A stretch of DNA of 5,474 nt from contig JAHELX010000277.1 in NCBI GenBank assembly GCA_024643945.1, positions 2,352 through 7,825 of the forward strand. The letters run 5' to 3'. The position numbers and the translations under genes were made by a program. Under the pieces are notes generated by a model. It was not told the DNA's origin. It ran no database searches and was given only the letters and a program-made list of their open reading frames with translations. Source of the stretch: Anaerolineales bacterium (lineage in GTDB: Bacteria; Chloroflexota; Anaerolineae; 4572-78; NAK82). Of the stretch, positions 1 to 5,474 are shown in pieces (the first letter of the stretch is position 1; each line of letters opens with the position of its first letter).

Positions 1-906
1 CGGCATCACGCCCCCGCCCAGCGACTTGCCCAGGATGATGATGTCGGGCACCACGTACCAGTGGTCAACGCCCCACAGCTTACCGGTGCGTCCCATGCCG
101 GTCTGCACCTCGTCGGCGATGAGGAGCACGCCGTAGCGATCACAGATGTGCCGCAAACGAGGCCAGAAGTCATCGGGGGGGACAATGGCCCCTGCCTCGC
201 CCTGGATGGGCTCCATGATCACTGCGGCGATATCCACGCCCACTGTCTCGGCGATTTCGAGCTGACGCGCCACCGCGTCGGCGTCGCCGAAGGGCACCCA
301 ATAGACATTGGGATACAGGGGCATCACGGGTTGGCGAAAGTCGGCTTTCCCCATCACGCTGAGTGAGCCGAGGGTTTTGCCATGAAAAGCGCGCACTGCA
401 GTGATGAAGCCGCTTTTTCCGGTGTACATCTTGGCCAGCTTCAAAGCGCCTTCTACCGCCTCGGTGCCACCAGCGGCGAAGAAGAAATATTGAATGTCGC
501 CCGGGGTGACCATCGCCAGCAGACGAGCCAGCACGCCGCGCAACGGGTCGAGGAGTTCCTGGCTGGGCATTGGGGTGCGGGCCAACTGAGCGCGTACGGT
601 ATCAACCACTTTGGGATGTGACCAACCCAGGTCAAGCAGCCCATAACCGCCCAGACAATCAATCCACTGGCGCCCCATCACGTCTTGCATAATGGCGCCA
701 CGACCGGTCCATTCGGTGGCCGCATAGCCTTCGGCCTCCGTCACCGATTTGCGGTACTCCAAAAAGCCACGATTGAAGTGCTGGCTGAAGTTATATATGG
801 TCTCCTCGATGATTTCTTTGGCTTCAGCCTGCGTCACCTGTTCTTGGTGGATGATATCCATCCAGCGGCGGGAATATTTGATTGCGTCGTCGTAGGTGCG
901 GGTCAT
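1..906 (-). CDS. patA: Putrescine aminotransferase (class III, PLP-dependent), N-terminal 302 residues; 3' end outside window
   Basis: The frame is open from an ATG at 906 to the window edge and gives 302 residues. The family is usually about 450-470 residues, so roughly a third is missing beyond position 1. Seen: GFLEYRKSVT (residues 48-57), CLGGYGLLDLG (84-94), SQELLDPLR (115-123), the phosphate-binding GGTEA (146-150), AFHGKTLG (173-180), EPIQGE (232-237), DEVQTGMGRTGK (265-276) with the PLP-ring aspartate D265, and LGKSLGGGVMP (292-302) with K294 as the Schiff-base lysine. GFLEYRKSVT, SQELLDPLR and the DEVQTGMGRTGK block match E. coli YgjG/PatA as I remember it, which separates this protein from ornithine or GABA aminotransferases. 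The known reaction is putrescine + 2-oxoglutarate to 4-aminobutanal + glutamate, in the cytoplasm. The start is supported by GAAGAAAGG at 919-927, though the 12-nt spacer is long. It follows potD on the same strand, which fits breakdown of imported putrescine. A cadaverine or diamine preference cannot be excluded. Confidence 0.93.
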   Translation of the reverse strand, partial: MTRTYDDAIKYSRRWMDIIHQEQVTQAEAKEIIEETIYNFSQHFNRGFLEYRKSVTEAEGYAATEWTGRGAIMQDVMGRQWIDCLGGYGLLDLGWSHPKVVDTVRAQLARTPMPSQELLDPLRGVLARLLAMVTPGDIQYFFFAAGGTEAVEGALKLAKMYTGKSGFITAVRAFHGKTLGSLSVMGKADFRQPVMPLYPNVYWVPFGDADAVARQLEIAETVGVDIAAVIMEPIQGEAGAIVPPDDFWPRLRHICDRYGVLLIADEVQTGMGRTGKLWGVDHWYVVPDIIILGKSLGGGVMP

Positions 907-918
907 TAGGGTTACCAA

Positions 919-927
919 CCTTTCTTC
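919..927 (-). promoter_or_regulatory. Ribosome binding site of patA, long spacer
   Basis: On the minus strand the sequence reads GAAGAAAGG and ends 12 nt before the ATG at 906. The purine core is modest and the spacing longer than the usual 5-9 nt, so initiation may be weaker than for the pot genes. No other in-frame start is better placed: an in-frame TTG at 918-916 directly abuts the AAAGG. Confidence 0.5.
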
Positions 928-936
928 AGATAGAGA

Positions 937-979
937 CAGGAAGCAAGGGAAGTTCTCACTTTCGATCCTCTGCTTCCTG
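937..979 (-). other. Intercistronic hairpin between potD and patA
   Basis: A perfect 9-bp inverted repeat, CAGGAAGCA at 937-945 and TGCTTCCTG at 971-979, continues inward across a 2x2 internal loop with 3 more pairs (948-950 with 966-968), leaving a 15-nt loop. It sits in the 119-bp gap after the potD stop. No run of T follows on the minus strand (TCTCTATCTGAAG comes next), so it is not a standard intrinsic terminator. An mRNA-stabilising, processing or attenuating hairpin is more likely. A perfect 10-bp palindrome GCCGCGCGGC (979-988) touches its base and could compete for folding. Confidence 0.5.
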
Positions 980-1025
980 CCGCGCGGCCCGCTATGGACT
1001 GCTGCGCACCATGCTATGGGCTTAC

Positions 1026-2126
1026 TTAGCCTCCTTTGACTTCAGTCCAGACGCGATCCCACAGCGGGGTCGCTTCCCCTTTGTCTTTCACCGGGTGCGC
1101 CGCTTTGATAGCGTCCAGCGGCGGATTGGTGGCGGCGAAGTTCATATAAGCTTCATACAGGTCGGGGTCCTGGGTTTTGAGCAAGTCCAGGGCGGCTTTG
1201 TTCGGATTGGAATAAGGAAATTCTTCGGTGATCAGCACGCTGGCTTCGGGGCTGAGCACGTAATTGAGAAAAGCCAGCGCCGCGTCCTTGTGGGGCGCAC
1301 CCTTGGGGATGGCCAGGTTGTCGTACCAGATGCCGCAGCCTTCTGTCGGGCAAATGTAGTCAATGGCCGAGTTTTCGGCGTGGGCGATGGCGGCTTCACC
1401 GTTCCACGTCTGGCCCAGCCATACTTCGCCAGACAGCAGGGCTGTTTTGGGGCTGTCACTGTCCATCAGCCGCACATTGGGCATCAATTCCAGCATCTTG
1501 GCTTTGGCCTCTTCCAGTTGGGCCGGGTCGGTAGAATTCTTGTCATAGCCCAGGGTCAGCAACACCATGCCCAGCACTTCGTGCTCGTCGTCCAGCAGCA
1601 CCACCCGCCCTTCGAATTCGGGGTCCCACAGATCGGCCCATTGGGTGATGGGCCGGGTGACCTTGCTGGTGTCCACCACCAGTCCCACCGTCCCCCACTG
1701 GTAAGGTACCGAGTACTTATTGCCCTCGTCGAAATAGGGGTTTTTGAACTCATCGCCGATGTTGGCGAAGTAGGGAATCTGGCTCATGTCCAGCTCCTCC
1801 AGCAGGCCCTGGCTCTTCAGAATGACTACCGTGTAATCGCTGGGGATGATCACGTCGTAGCCCGAGGCCCCAGCTTGCAGCTTGGCCAATAACTCCTCGT
1901 TGGAGGAGTAGGCATCGTAGCTGACGGTGACACCGTATTCCTCGGAGAAGCCATCGAGCAATGCCTGAGGCACATACTCAGACCAGGCGTACAGGTTCAA
2001 CTGCTTGGATTGAGGTTTTGCTTCGCCAACCCCGGTCGGGGCCGGCCCCGGAGCGCAGGCCACCAGCACCAGCATCAATACGATCAACACGGGTAGTGCA
2101 TGTCGGATGGTTTTGAGTGATTTCAT
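1026..2126 (-). CDS. potD: Spermidine/putrescine ABC transporter substrate-binding lipoprotein (PotD/PotF family)
   Basis: The protein has 366 residues and is an extracytoplasmic solute-binding lipoprotein that captures polyamine and delivers it to PotBC. Seen: a basic N-terminus, a hydrophobic stretch (about 11-22), lipobox LVAC with the lipidated cysteine at C24, then an Ala/Pro/Gly linker. The mature part begins LNLYAWSEYVP and aligns well with E. coli PotD from memory. Pocket residues that appear conserved are W48 and Y51 (WSEY), Y98 (PSDY), D180 and E183 (DDEHEV), W241 (TWNG), W267 and D269 (IWYDN) and Y305 (PYSNPN). The conserved acidic residues that hold the amines support a polyamine rather than a sugar or amino acid ligand. 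The counterpart of the C-terminal pocket glutamine of PotD is not obvious. Spermidine or putrescine preference cannot be set from sequence; the patA neighbour favours putrescine. Two extra cysteines, C259 and C264, lie close to the pocket. The ATG has a strong Shine-Dalgarno site. Confidence 0.95.
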   Translation of the reverse strand: MKSLKTIRHALPVLIVLMLVLVACAPGPAPTGVGEAKPQSKQLNLYAWSEYVPQALLDGFSEEYGVTVSYDAYSSNEELLAKLQAGASGYDVIIPSDYTVVILKSQGLLEELDMSQIPYFANIGDEFKNPYFDEGNKYSVPYQWGTVGLVVDTSKVTRPITQWADLWDPEFEGRVVLLDDEHEVLGMVLLTLGYDKNSTDPAQLEEAKAKMLELMPNVRLMDSDSPKTALLSGEVWLGQTWNGEAAIAHAENSAIDYICPTEGCGIWYDNLAIPKGAPHKDAALAFLNYVLSPEASVLITEEFPYSNPNKAALDLLKTQDPDLYEAYMNFAATNPPLDAIKAAHPVKDKGEATPLWDRVWTEVKGG

Positions 2127-2132
2127 GACTCT

Positions 2133-2140
2133 CCTCCTTA
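2133..2140 (-). promoter_or_regulatory. Strong Shine-Dalgarno site of potD
   Basis: TAAGGAGG on the minus strand lies 6 nt before the ATG at 2126. This near-consensus site fixes the start and suggests high translation of the binding protein, which transporters of this type usually need in excess over the permease. Confidence 0.85.
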
Positions 2141-2266
2141 GTGAGCAAGATATACATCCATTGAGTAATGGGGCGGCAGTCTGCCCCCACTGTGGCCGCC
2201 GAAACCACTCGAGAGCAGACCGTCATGAGTGAACACAGCATGGGTTGAATTGCGTGGACACACCTC

Positions 2267-2398
2267 CTTTCCGAAATTCCTGCCTATTCGCCTTTTGAAA
2301 ACGCTCCCAGCCCCCGTCCCCGGGGGCGTCTCCCGAAAGCCGCCCCGAGGACGGGGCTCCGAGCACTTTCCGAGAGAGCTCAAATTCCAGCCTATTCG
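2267..2398. repeat. Imperfect direct repeat flanking a GC-rich hairpin block
   Basis: The 17-mer AAATTCCTGCCTATTCG at 2274-2290 recurs as AAATTCCAGCCTATTCG at 2382-2398, 16 of 17 identical at a 108-bp period. Both copies are preceded by CTTTCCGA (2267-2274 and 2366-2373): directly in the first copy, with an 8-nt insertion (GAGAGCTC, 2374-2381) in the second. Together this looks like two copies of a 24- to 33-bp module around a non-coding unit. The second copy ends one base short of the potC stop codon. The arrangement suggests local tandem duplication or an inserted small element. Confidence 0.75.
2297..2370 (-). other. Long imperfect GC-rich hairpin with alternative local stem-loops
   Basis: Pairing blocks, outer to inner: 2297-2300 with 2367-2370, 2303-2306 with 2361-2364, 2312-2319 with 2349-2356 (8 bp, CCCCGTCC/GGACGGGG) and 2323-2328 with 2341-2346 (6 bp), closing a 12-nt loop: 22 pairs in all. 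The same bases can instead form two compact hairpins: GCCCCCG/CGGGGGC (2310-2316 with 2321-2327, loop TCCC) and GCCCCG/CGGGGC (2342-2347 with 2352-2357, loop AGGA). The two states exclude each other. Read on the minus strand, the 2310-2327 hairpin is followed 8 nt later by only four T (2301-2298), so it is at best a weak terminator. It could separate potABC expression from potD expression. Confidence 0.6.
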
Positions 2399-2399
2399 A

Positions 2400-3179
2400 C
2401 TACACCTGTCGCCGTTGGGCGACCTGCCCGATCAGCAAGATGACAAAGACGGTAAGGATCCAAACGGTTGAGAGGGCATTCACCTCGGGCGTCACGGCAA
2501 AGCGCACCATCGAGAAGACCCGCAGGGGCAAGGTGGTCGAGCCGGGCCCGGCGGTGAAGTAGGTGATCACGTAATCATCTAGTGAGAGGGTGAAAGCCAG
2601 CAACGCGCCCGAGAGGACACCAGGCATGATGGTGGGCAGCGTCACCCGCCAGAAAGTGGTCAATTCGTTGGCCCCCAGGTCCATAGCCGCCTCCTCGATG
2701 GCCCTGTCGAAGCCATGCAGTCGAGCCCGCACCACCAGGGTAACGAAAGGAATGTTGAAGGCGATGTGAGCCAGGGTGATGGTCAGCAGCCCCAGGCTGA
2801 TGCCCACCTGCACGAAGAAGGCGAGTAGCGCAATACCCATCACCACTTCGGGGATGATGACCGGGATGTACAGCGTCGCCTCCGAGAGTGTCTTGCCGCG
2901 AAAGGAGTAACGTTGCAGGGACAGGGCGGCCAGCGTGCCAATGATAGTCGCAACCAGTGTGGAAACGGTGGCGATGATGAGCGAGTTGCGCGCCGCCAGC
3001 AGAATGTTCGCATCACGCGAAAGCTCGCCGTACCAGTGCAGGGTAAAGCCCTCCCAACGTACATTCAGTTTCTGCGTGTTGAACGAAAAGATAACCAACA
3101 CCAGGATGGGCAGGTAGATGTAGCCGTAGGCAAGAATTGCGTATATGCGCAGCCAGAGGGCCGGCCTTTTCTCGCTCAT
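2400..3179 (-). CDS. potC: Spermidine/putrescine ABC transporter permease PotC
   Basis: The protein has 259 residues, close to E. coli PotC (about 264). It is an inner-membrane subunit that pairs with PotB to form the polyamine channel. Six hydrophobic segments are seen at about 10-32, 63-87, 101-121, 130-150, 187-206 and 236-252. The cytoplasmic EAA loop that docks on PotA spans 162-187 (EEAAMDLGA, then RVTLPTIMPG). SLDDYVITYF (199-208) and SPEVNAL-like TPEVNAL (230-236) are characteristic of PotC. The start chosen is the ATG at 3179, whose ATGA overlaps the potB TGA stop (translational coupling) and which has GGAGG at 3190-3194. The open frame runs 34 codons further upstream, but that part lies inside potB and carries no family sequence. 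The stop TAG at 2402-2400 is preceded by a 6-bp hairpin within the coding region (2408-2423). Confidence 0.95.
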   Translation of the reverse strand: MSEKRPALWLRIYAILAYGYIYLPILVLVIFSFNTQKLNVRWEGFTLHWYGELSRDANILLAARNSLIIATVSTLVATIIGTLAALSLQRYSFRGKTLSEATLYIPVIIPEVVMGIALLAFFVQVGISLGLLTITLAHIAFNIPFVTLVVRARLHGFDRAIEEAAMDLGANELTTFWRVTLPTIMPGVLSGALLAFTLSLDDYVITYFTAGPGSTTLPLRVFSMVRFAVTPEVNALSTVWILTVFVILLIGQVAQRRQV

Positions 3180-4072
3180 ACCACCAACTCCTCCCCAAAG
3201 CCTGATCGGCGCGTGTAAATAAGGGTAAATATCAGCGTGGTGGCCAGCAGCAACACTGAAGCGGCCGCGCCAAAGGGCCAATCGCGGGCAGTGAGAAACT
3301 GGTTGCGGATGAGATTACCCACCAGGACTGTTTTGGCTCCTCCCATCAGATCGGGCACCACGAACATGCCCATGGCCGGGATGAAGACCAGGATGGAGCC
3401 GGCCACCATGCCGGGCACGCTTAAGGGCAGGGTGACCCGCAAAAAGGCCCGCCACGGAGGTGCTCCCAGATCAGCGGCCGCCTCCAGTTGGGCCATCTCG
3501 ATTTTCTCGAGAGAGGTGAAAAGTGGCAGTACCATAAAGGGCAGGAACTCGTAGGCCATGCCGATAAACACGGCCGTCGGCGTGTAGAGAATGTCCAAAG
3601 GGGCCTGGATGACGCCCAAGCCCAGCAGCATCCCGTTAAGCAGGCCTTCTGTGCGCAAGATCATAATCCAGGCATAGATGCGGATAATGAAGTTTGTCCA
3701 GAAAGGGACCAGGATCAAGAAAAGCAAGATCGAACGCAGCCGGGCGGCGGATCGGGCGATATAGTAGGCCAGCGGATAGCCGATGAGGATGGCTGTCAGT
3801 GTAGTGCCCATGGCCGTGACAAAGGAGTAACTCAAGATACGCAAATAGAGAGGGTCTACCAGGCGCGCGTAGTTCTTGAAGTTCAGCCGATACACCACGT
3901 TGCCATAAGGCCCCCGGGTCAGCACACTCAGGACAACAACCAGCAGCAAGGGCAGGAGCAAGAAGAGAAAAAGGTAAAGCATCGTCGGCGAGATCAAGAA
4001 GGCGCCCTGGAAGCTGGGCTCTTCGCGCACAGCACGAAACACAGACTTGACGCGGCCGGTTATCGCGCTCAT
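3176..4072 (-). CDS. potB: Spermidine/putrescine ABC transporter permease PotB
   Basis: The protein has 298 residues and is the other membrane half of the importer. An amphipathic N-terminal stretch comes first, then membrane segments at about 29-51, 81-105, 114-136, 166-187, 221-243 and 266-287. LVPFWTNFIIRIYAW (121-135) and RTEGLLN (140-146) are typical PotB-family motifs. The EAA loop is at 197-221 (LEAAADLGAPPW, then LRVTLPLSVPG) and gives the contact for PotA. The length is a little above E. coli PotB. The ATG at 4072 has AGGAG at 4080-4084 with a 7-nt spacer. It starts 13 bp after the potA stop and its own TGA overlaps the potC ATG, so A, B and C are almost certainly cotranscribed. The PotB and PotC assignments rest on order and motifs; both belong to the same permease family. 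Confidence 0.95.
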   Translation of the reverse strand: MSAITGRVKSVFRAVREEPSFQGAFLISPTMLYLFLFLLLPLLLVVVLSVLTRGPYGNVVYRLNFKNYARLVDPLYLRILSYSFVTAMGTTLTAILIGYPLAYYIARSAARLRSILLFLILVPFWTNFIIRIYAWIMILRTEGLLNGMLLGLGVIQAPLDILYTPTAVFIGMAYEFLPFMVLPLFTSLEKIEMAQLEAAADLGAPPWRAFLRVTLPLSVPGMVAGSILVFIPAMGMFVVPDLMGGAKTVLVGNLIRNQFLTARDWPFGAAASVLLLATTLIFTLIYTRRSGFGEELVV

Positions 4073-4085
4073 TCTCTTTCTCCTG

Positions 4086-5198
4086 TCAGTCTTCAGGTAA
4101 CACCAGGGCGTTTTCGGGGAACCAGGTCGCCCACACCTCCTGGCCAGGGGCGTAGAACGCCTTACCGTCCAGAGTTGAAATCTTGATTTGCTCCCAGACT
4201 TTGAGCTGGATGTGATTTTCCAGATCGATCACGATCCGGGTATCGGAGCCAATGTAAGCGGTCGTAACCACCCTGGCCGGGAGGCAGTTGTAGTTAAGGG
4301 CATCGGCATCAGCCAGGCGTATCTTTTCGGGGCGAATTGAAAGCACCACGGCCTGCCCTACGTGAAGATCACCTCCCTTAAGGCCCAGCGCATCCACCCC
4401 CAGAGCTTTGATGGCGACCGTTGCCACGTCACCCTCCAACCCTTTAACCGTGCCCGACAGGAAGTTCGTCTCGCCAATGAAGTCGGCCACGAAGCGGCAG
4501 TTCGGTCGTTCGTAGATTGCGACGGGAGTGCCGATTTGCAGGGTTTTCCCTCTATCCATCACCGCGATTCGATCCGACATGGTCAAGGCCTCTTCCTGGT
4601 CGTGGGTGACGTAAATGAATGTGATGCCGACCTGCATTTGTAAGGCCTTCAACTCAAGCTGCATCTCCTTGCGCAGCTTCAAGTCCAGGGCGCCCAGCGG
4701 CTCATCCAGCAGCAGCACGGCCGGTCGTTTGACCAGGGCGCGGGCCAGTGCCACTCGCTGCTGCTGTCCCCCCGACAACTGTTTGGGCTTGCGTGTCTCC
4801 ATGCCGCTCATCTGCACCAGCTCCAGCGCTTCTCCCACCCGGCGCGTGATCTCGGCTTTGGGAACATGCTCCATCTCCAGGCCAAAGGCCACGTTTTGGA
4901 AAACGGTCATATGCTGGAAGAGGGCATAACTCTGGAAAACGGTGTTGACCGGACGCAGGAAGGGGGGGGTACGGCCCATAGGATTGCCTTTGAGATAGAT
5001 TTCGCCCTGGGTGGGCCACTCAAAGCCGGCGATCATACGCAGCGATGTGGTTTTCCCACAGCCAGAAGGTCCCAGCAGCGAAAAGAACTCGCCGTCGTCG
5101 ATCTGCAAGGTCACCTGGTCTACGGCCGTCACCTCGCCGCCGCTTGGGTTGGGAAAGCGCTTAACCACCTCTCTCATTTCGATGGCAAATTCCGACAT
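4086..5198 (-). CDS. potA: Spermidine/putrescine ABC transporter ATP-binding protein PotA
   Basis: The protein has 370 residues (E. coli PotA about 378) and is the cytoplasmic ATPase that powers import. In order: Walker [10 protein letters not shown] (43-51, K49), Q-loop Q89 ([10 protein letters not shown]), signature LSGGQQQR (141-148), Walker B VLLLDEP (161-167, D165, E166), D-loop LGALD (168-172) and switch histidine H199 (VTHDQEEA). All catalytic residues are present. From about 240 ([10 protein letters not shown]) a C-terminal TOBE-like regulatory domain follows, with SIRPEKIRL (287-295), as in the polyamine/iron/molybdate-type importer ATPases. The ATG at 5198 is chosen because AGGAGG lies just ahead of it; an in-frame TTG at 5216 lies upstream of that site. 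A run of eight C (4962-4969) lies in codons 77-80. The 39-bp gap to the upstream gene suggests shared transcription. Confidence 0.96.
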   Translation of the reverse strand: MSEFAIEMREVVKRFPNPSGGEVTAVDQVTLQIDDGEFFSLLGPSGCGKTTSLRMIAGFEWPTQGEIYLKGNPMGRTPPFLRPVNTVFQSYALFQHMTVFQNVAFGLEMEHVPKAEITRRVGEALELVQMSGMETRKPKQLSGGQQQRVALARALVKRPAVLLLDEPLGALDLKLRKEMQLELKALQMQVGITFIYVTHDQEEALTMSDRIAVMDRGKTLQIGTPVAIYERPNCRFVADFIGETNFLSGTVKGLEGDVATVAIKALGVDALGLKGGDLHVGQAVVLSIRPEKIRLADADALNYNCLPARVVTTAYIGSDTRIVIDLENHIQLKVWEQIKISTLDGKAFYAPGQEVWATWFPENALVLPED

Positions 5199-5202
5199 CT
5201 CT

Positions 5203-5208
5203 CCTCCT
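5203..5208 (-). promoter_or_regulatory. Shine-Dalgarno site that decides the potA start
   Basis: AGGAGG on the minus strand lies 4 nt before the ATG at 5198; the adjoining GGAG registers give 5-6 nt. It lies downstream of the alternative TTG start at 5216, which would place the site inside the coding sequence, so the ATG is preferred. Confidence 0.75.
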
Positions 5209-5209
5209 G

Positions 5210-5226
5210 TCCACAAGAAATGTGGA
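5210..5226 (-). other. Small hairpin ahead of potA
   Basis: TCCACA (5210-5215) and TGTGGA (5221-5226) form a perfect 6-bp stem around a 5-nt loop. It lies in the 39-bp spacer, 11 nt after the upstream gene's stop and right next to the potA ribosome binding site. No T-run follows, so it is unlikely to terminate transcription. It may mark a processing site or tune potA translation, or be chance. Confidence 0.35.
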
Positions 5227-5237
5227 GAGCCATTCCC

Positions 5238-5474
5238 TTAGGCCCGTAGAATGACCTGGCTGCCACAGTGAGGTCCCCCATAGCCACCGCTCAGTGCCTC
5301 GAAGGGGATAAATCGCGTCTGAACCTGGTGCTGGCGCAAGCGGTTTTCGTATGCCAACCCGGCTTGCTGAACGCCAATCAGGTGATAGGGAGCGATCAGC
5401 AGGCTGTTGGCAGCAAAGTTATTCTGCTCCTCTTTGGAGAAAGTGATCACTTGCATCCCCTTTTCGGCCAGATA
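5238..5474 (-). CDS. Arginine deiminase/amidinotransferase-family enzyme, C-terminal 78 residues; 5' end outside window
   Basis: The frame is open from the window edge to a TAA at 5240-5238, giving the last 78 residues of a larger protein. Seen: KGMQVITFS, then FAANSLLIAP, then RFIPFEALSGGYGGPHCGSQ near the end. A glycine-rich segment followed by a single cysteine nine residues from the C-terminus is the hallmark of the guanidino-modifying superfamily (arginine deiminase, dimethylarginine dimethylaminohydrolase, amidinotransferases), where that cysteine attacks the guanidinium carbon. The GGxGGPxC form resembles the arginine deiminase/DDAH branch (GGPRCMS-like) more than the agmatine deiminase form (GGGGxHCITQQ), but too little is visible to name the substrate. 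Its place 39 bp ahead of potA suggests a guanidino substrate linked to polyamine supply. The N-terminal catalytic Asp/Glu/His residues lie outside the window. Confidence 0.72.
   Translation of the reverse strand, partial: YLAEKGMQVITFSKEEQNNFAANSLLIAPYHLIGVQQAGLAYENRLRQHQVQTRFIPFEALSGGYGGPHCGSQVILRA

Larger units (their letters stand above)
2127..2399. other. 273-bp intergenic region between potC and potD, no gene
   Basis: This is the only long non-coding stretch in the window. It holds, from the potC side, a direct-repeat copy (2382-2398), a GC-rich hairpin block (2297-2370), the second repeat copy (2274-2290), an isolated Shine-Dalgarno-like AAAGGAGGTG (2261-2270), a small hairpin GGGGC/GCCCC (2170-2174 with 2183-2187) and the potD ribosome binding site. 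I find no convincing -35/-10 pair on the minus strand; TATATC at 2149-2154 is 4/6 to a -10 but has no -35 partner. Open frames across it have no family resemblance and no well-spaced start, so no gene is called. Confidence 0.7.

Noticed and set aside
882..1892. Plus-strand open frame of 336 codons opposite potD
   Set aside because: It lies almost wholly antisense to the well-supported potD, has a skewed Gly/His/Val/Gln-rich composition typical of a reverse-complement shadow, and shows no recognisable family motif.
2149..2154. -10-like TATATC upstream of potD
   Set aside because: Only 4 of 6 bases match and at 17 nt upstream there is a GC-rich stretch with no -35 resemblance, so a potD promoter is not supported.
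1978..2241. Minus-strand open frame starting in the potC-potD spacer and running into potD
   Set aside because: It overlaps about 150 bp of potD out of frame, its ATG is about 21 nt from the nearest Shine-Dalgarno core, and its overlapped part is only potD read in another frame.
2298..2327. Intrinsic terminator after potC
   Set aside because: The 7-bp GC stem is convincing, but only four T follow and 8 nt away, so it is kept as a structured element and not called a terminator.
3180..3281. A 34-codon upstream extension of potC
   Set aside because: It lies inside potB, has no membrane or family sequence, and the ATG at 3179 has both the ATGA coupling with potB and a good ribosome binding site.
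3488..4186. Plus-strand open frame of 232 codons opposite potB
   Set aside because: It is antisense to potB and the end of potA, its product is rich in Gln/Asp/His/Arg (complement of hydrophobic codons), and no domain is visible.
5199..5216. TTG start that would lengthen PotA by six residues
   Set aside because: The AGGAGG site lies downstream of it and fits the ATG at 5198; the usual PotA N-terminus begins close to that ATG.

Overview
The window is one stretch of a polyamine uptake and breakdown locus. Every convincing gene lies on the minus strand, so transcription reads from high to low coordinates. In that order the genes are: the C-terminal end of an arginine-deiminase/amidinotransferase-family enzyme (5474-5238, cut by the window edge), potA (5198-4086), potB (4072-3176), potC (3179-2400), a 273-bp structured spacer, potD (2126-1026), a 119-bp spacer with a hairpin, and the first 302 codons of a putrescine aminotransferase (patA/ygjG type, 906-1, cut by the window edge).

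PotA (ATPase), PotB and PotC (the two permeases) and PotD (lipid-anchored binding protein) form a complete spermidine/putrescine-type ABC importer. PatA would take the amino group off imported putrescine and give 4-aminobutanal. The upstream partial enzyme carries a C-terminal catalytic-cysteine motif of the guanidino-modifying superfamily, so the locus may join a guanidino compound (arginine- or agmatine-like) to polyamine use; that last link is inference.

PotA, potB and potC are tightly packed: a 13-bp gap between A and B, and an ATGA overlap between B and C. PotD is set apart by a spacer that holds a near-perfect 17-bp direct repeat around a long GC-rich imperfect hairpin (2297-2370). This is the least ordinary part of the window. 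It may be a small mobile or repetitive element, or an intercistronic RNA structure that sets potD expression apart from potABC.

The organism is a bacterium with moderately GC-rich DNA, strong Shine-Dalgarno sites and a binding protein made as a lipoprotein with an Ala/Pro/Gly-rich linker after the lipid-modified cysteine. That suits a monoderm-like lineage such as Chloroflexota, but this is a weak inference. No rRNA, tRNA, CRISPR array, transposase or phage gene was seen. Apart from the spacers, the region looks like a conventional metabolic operon.
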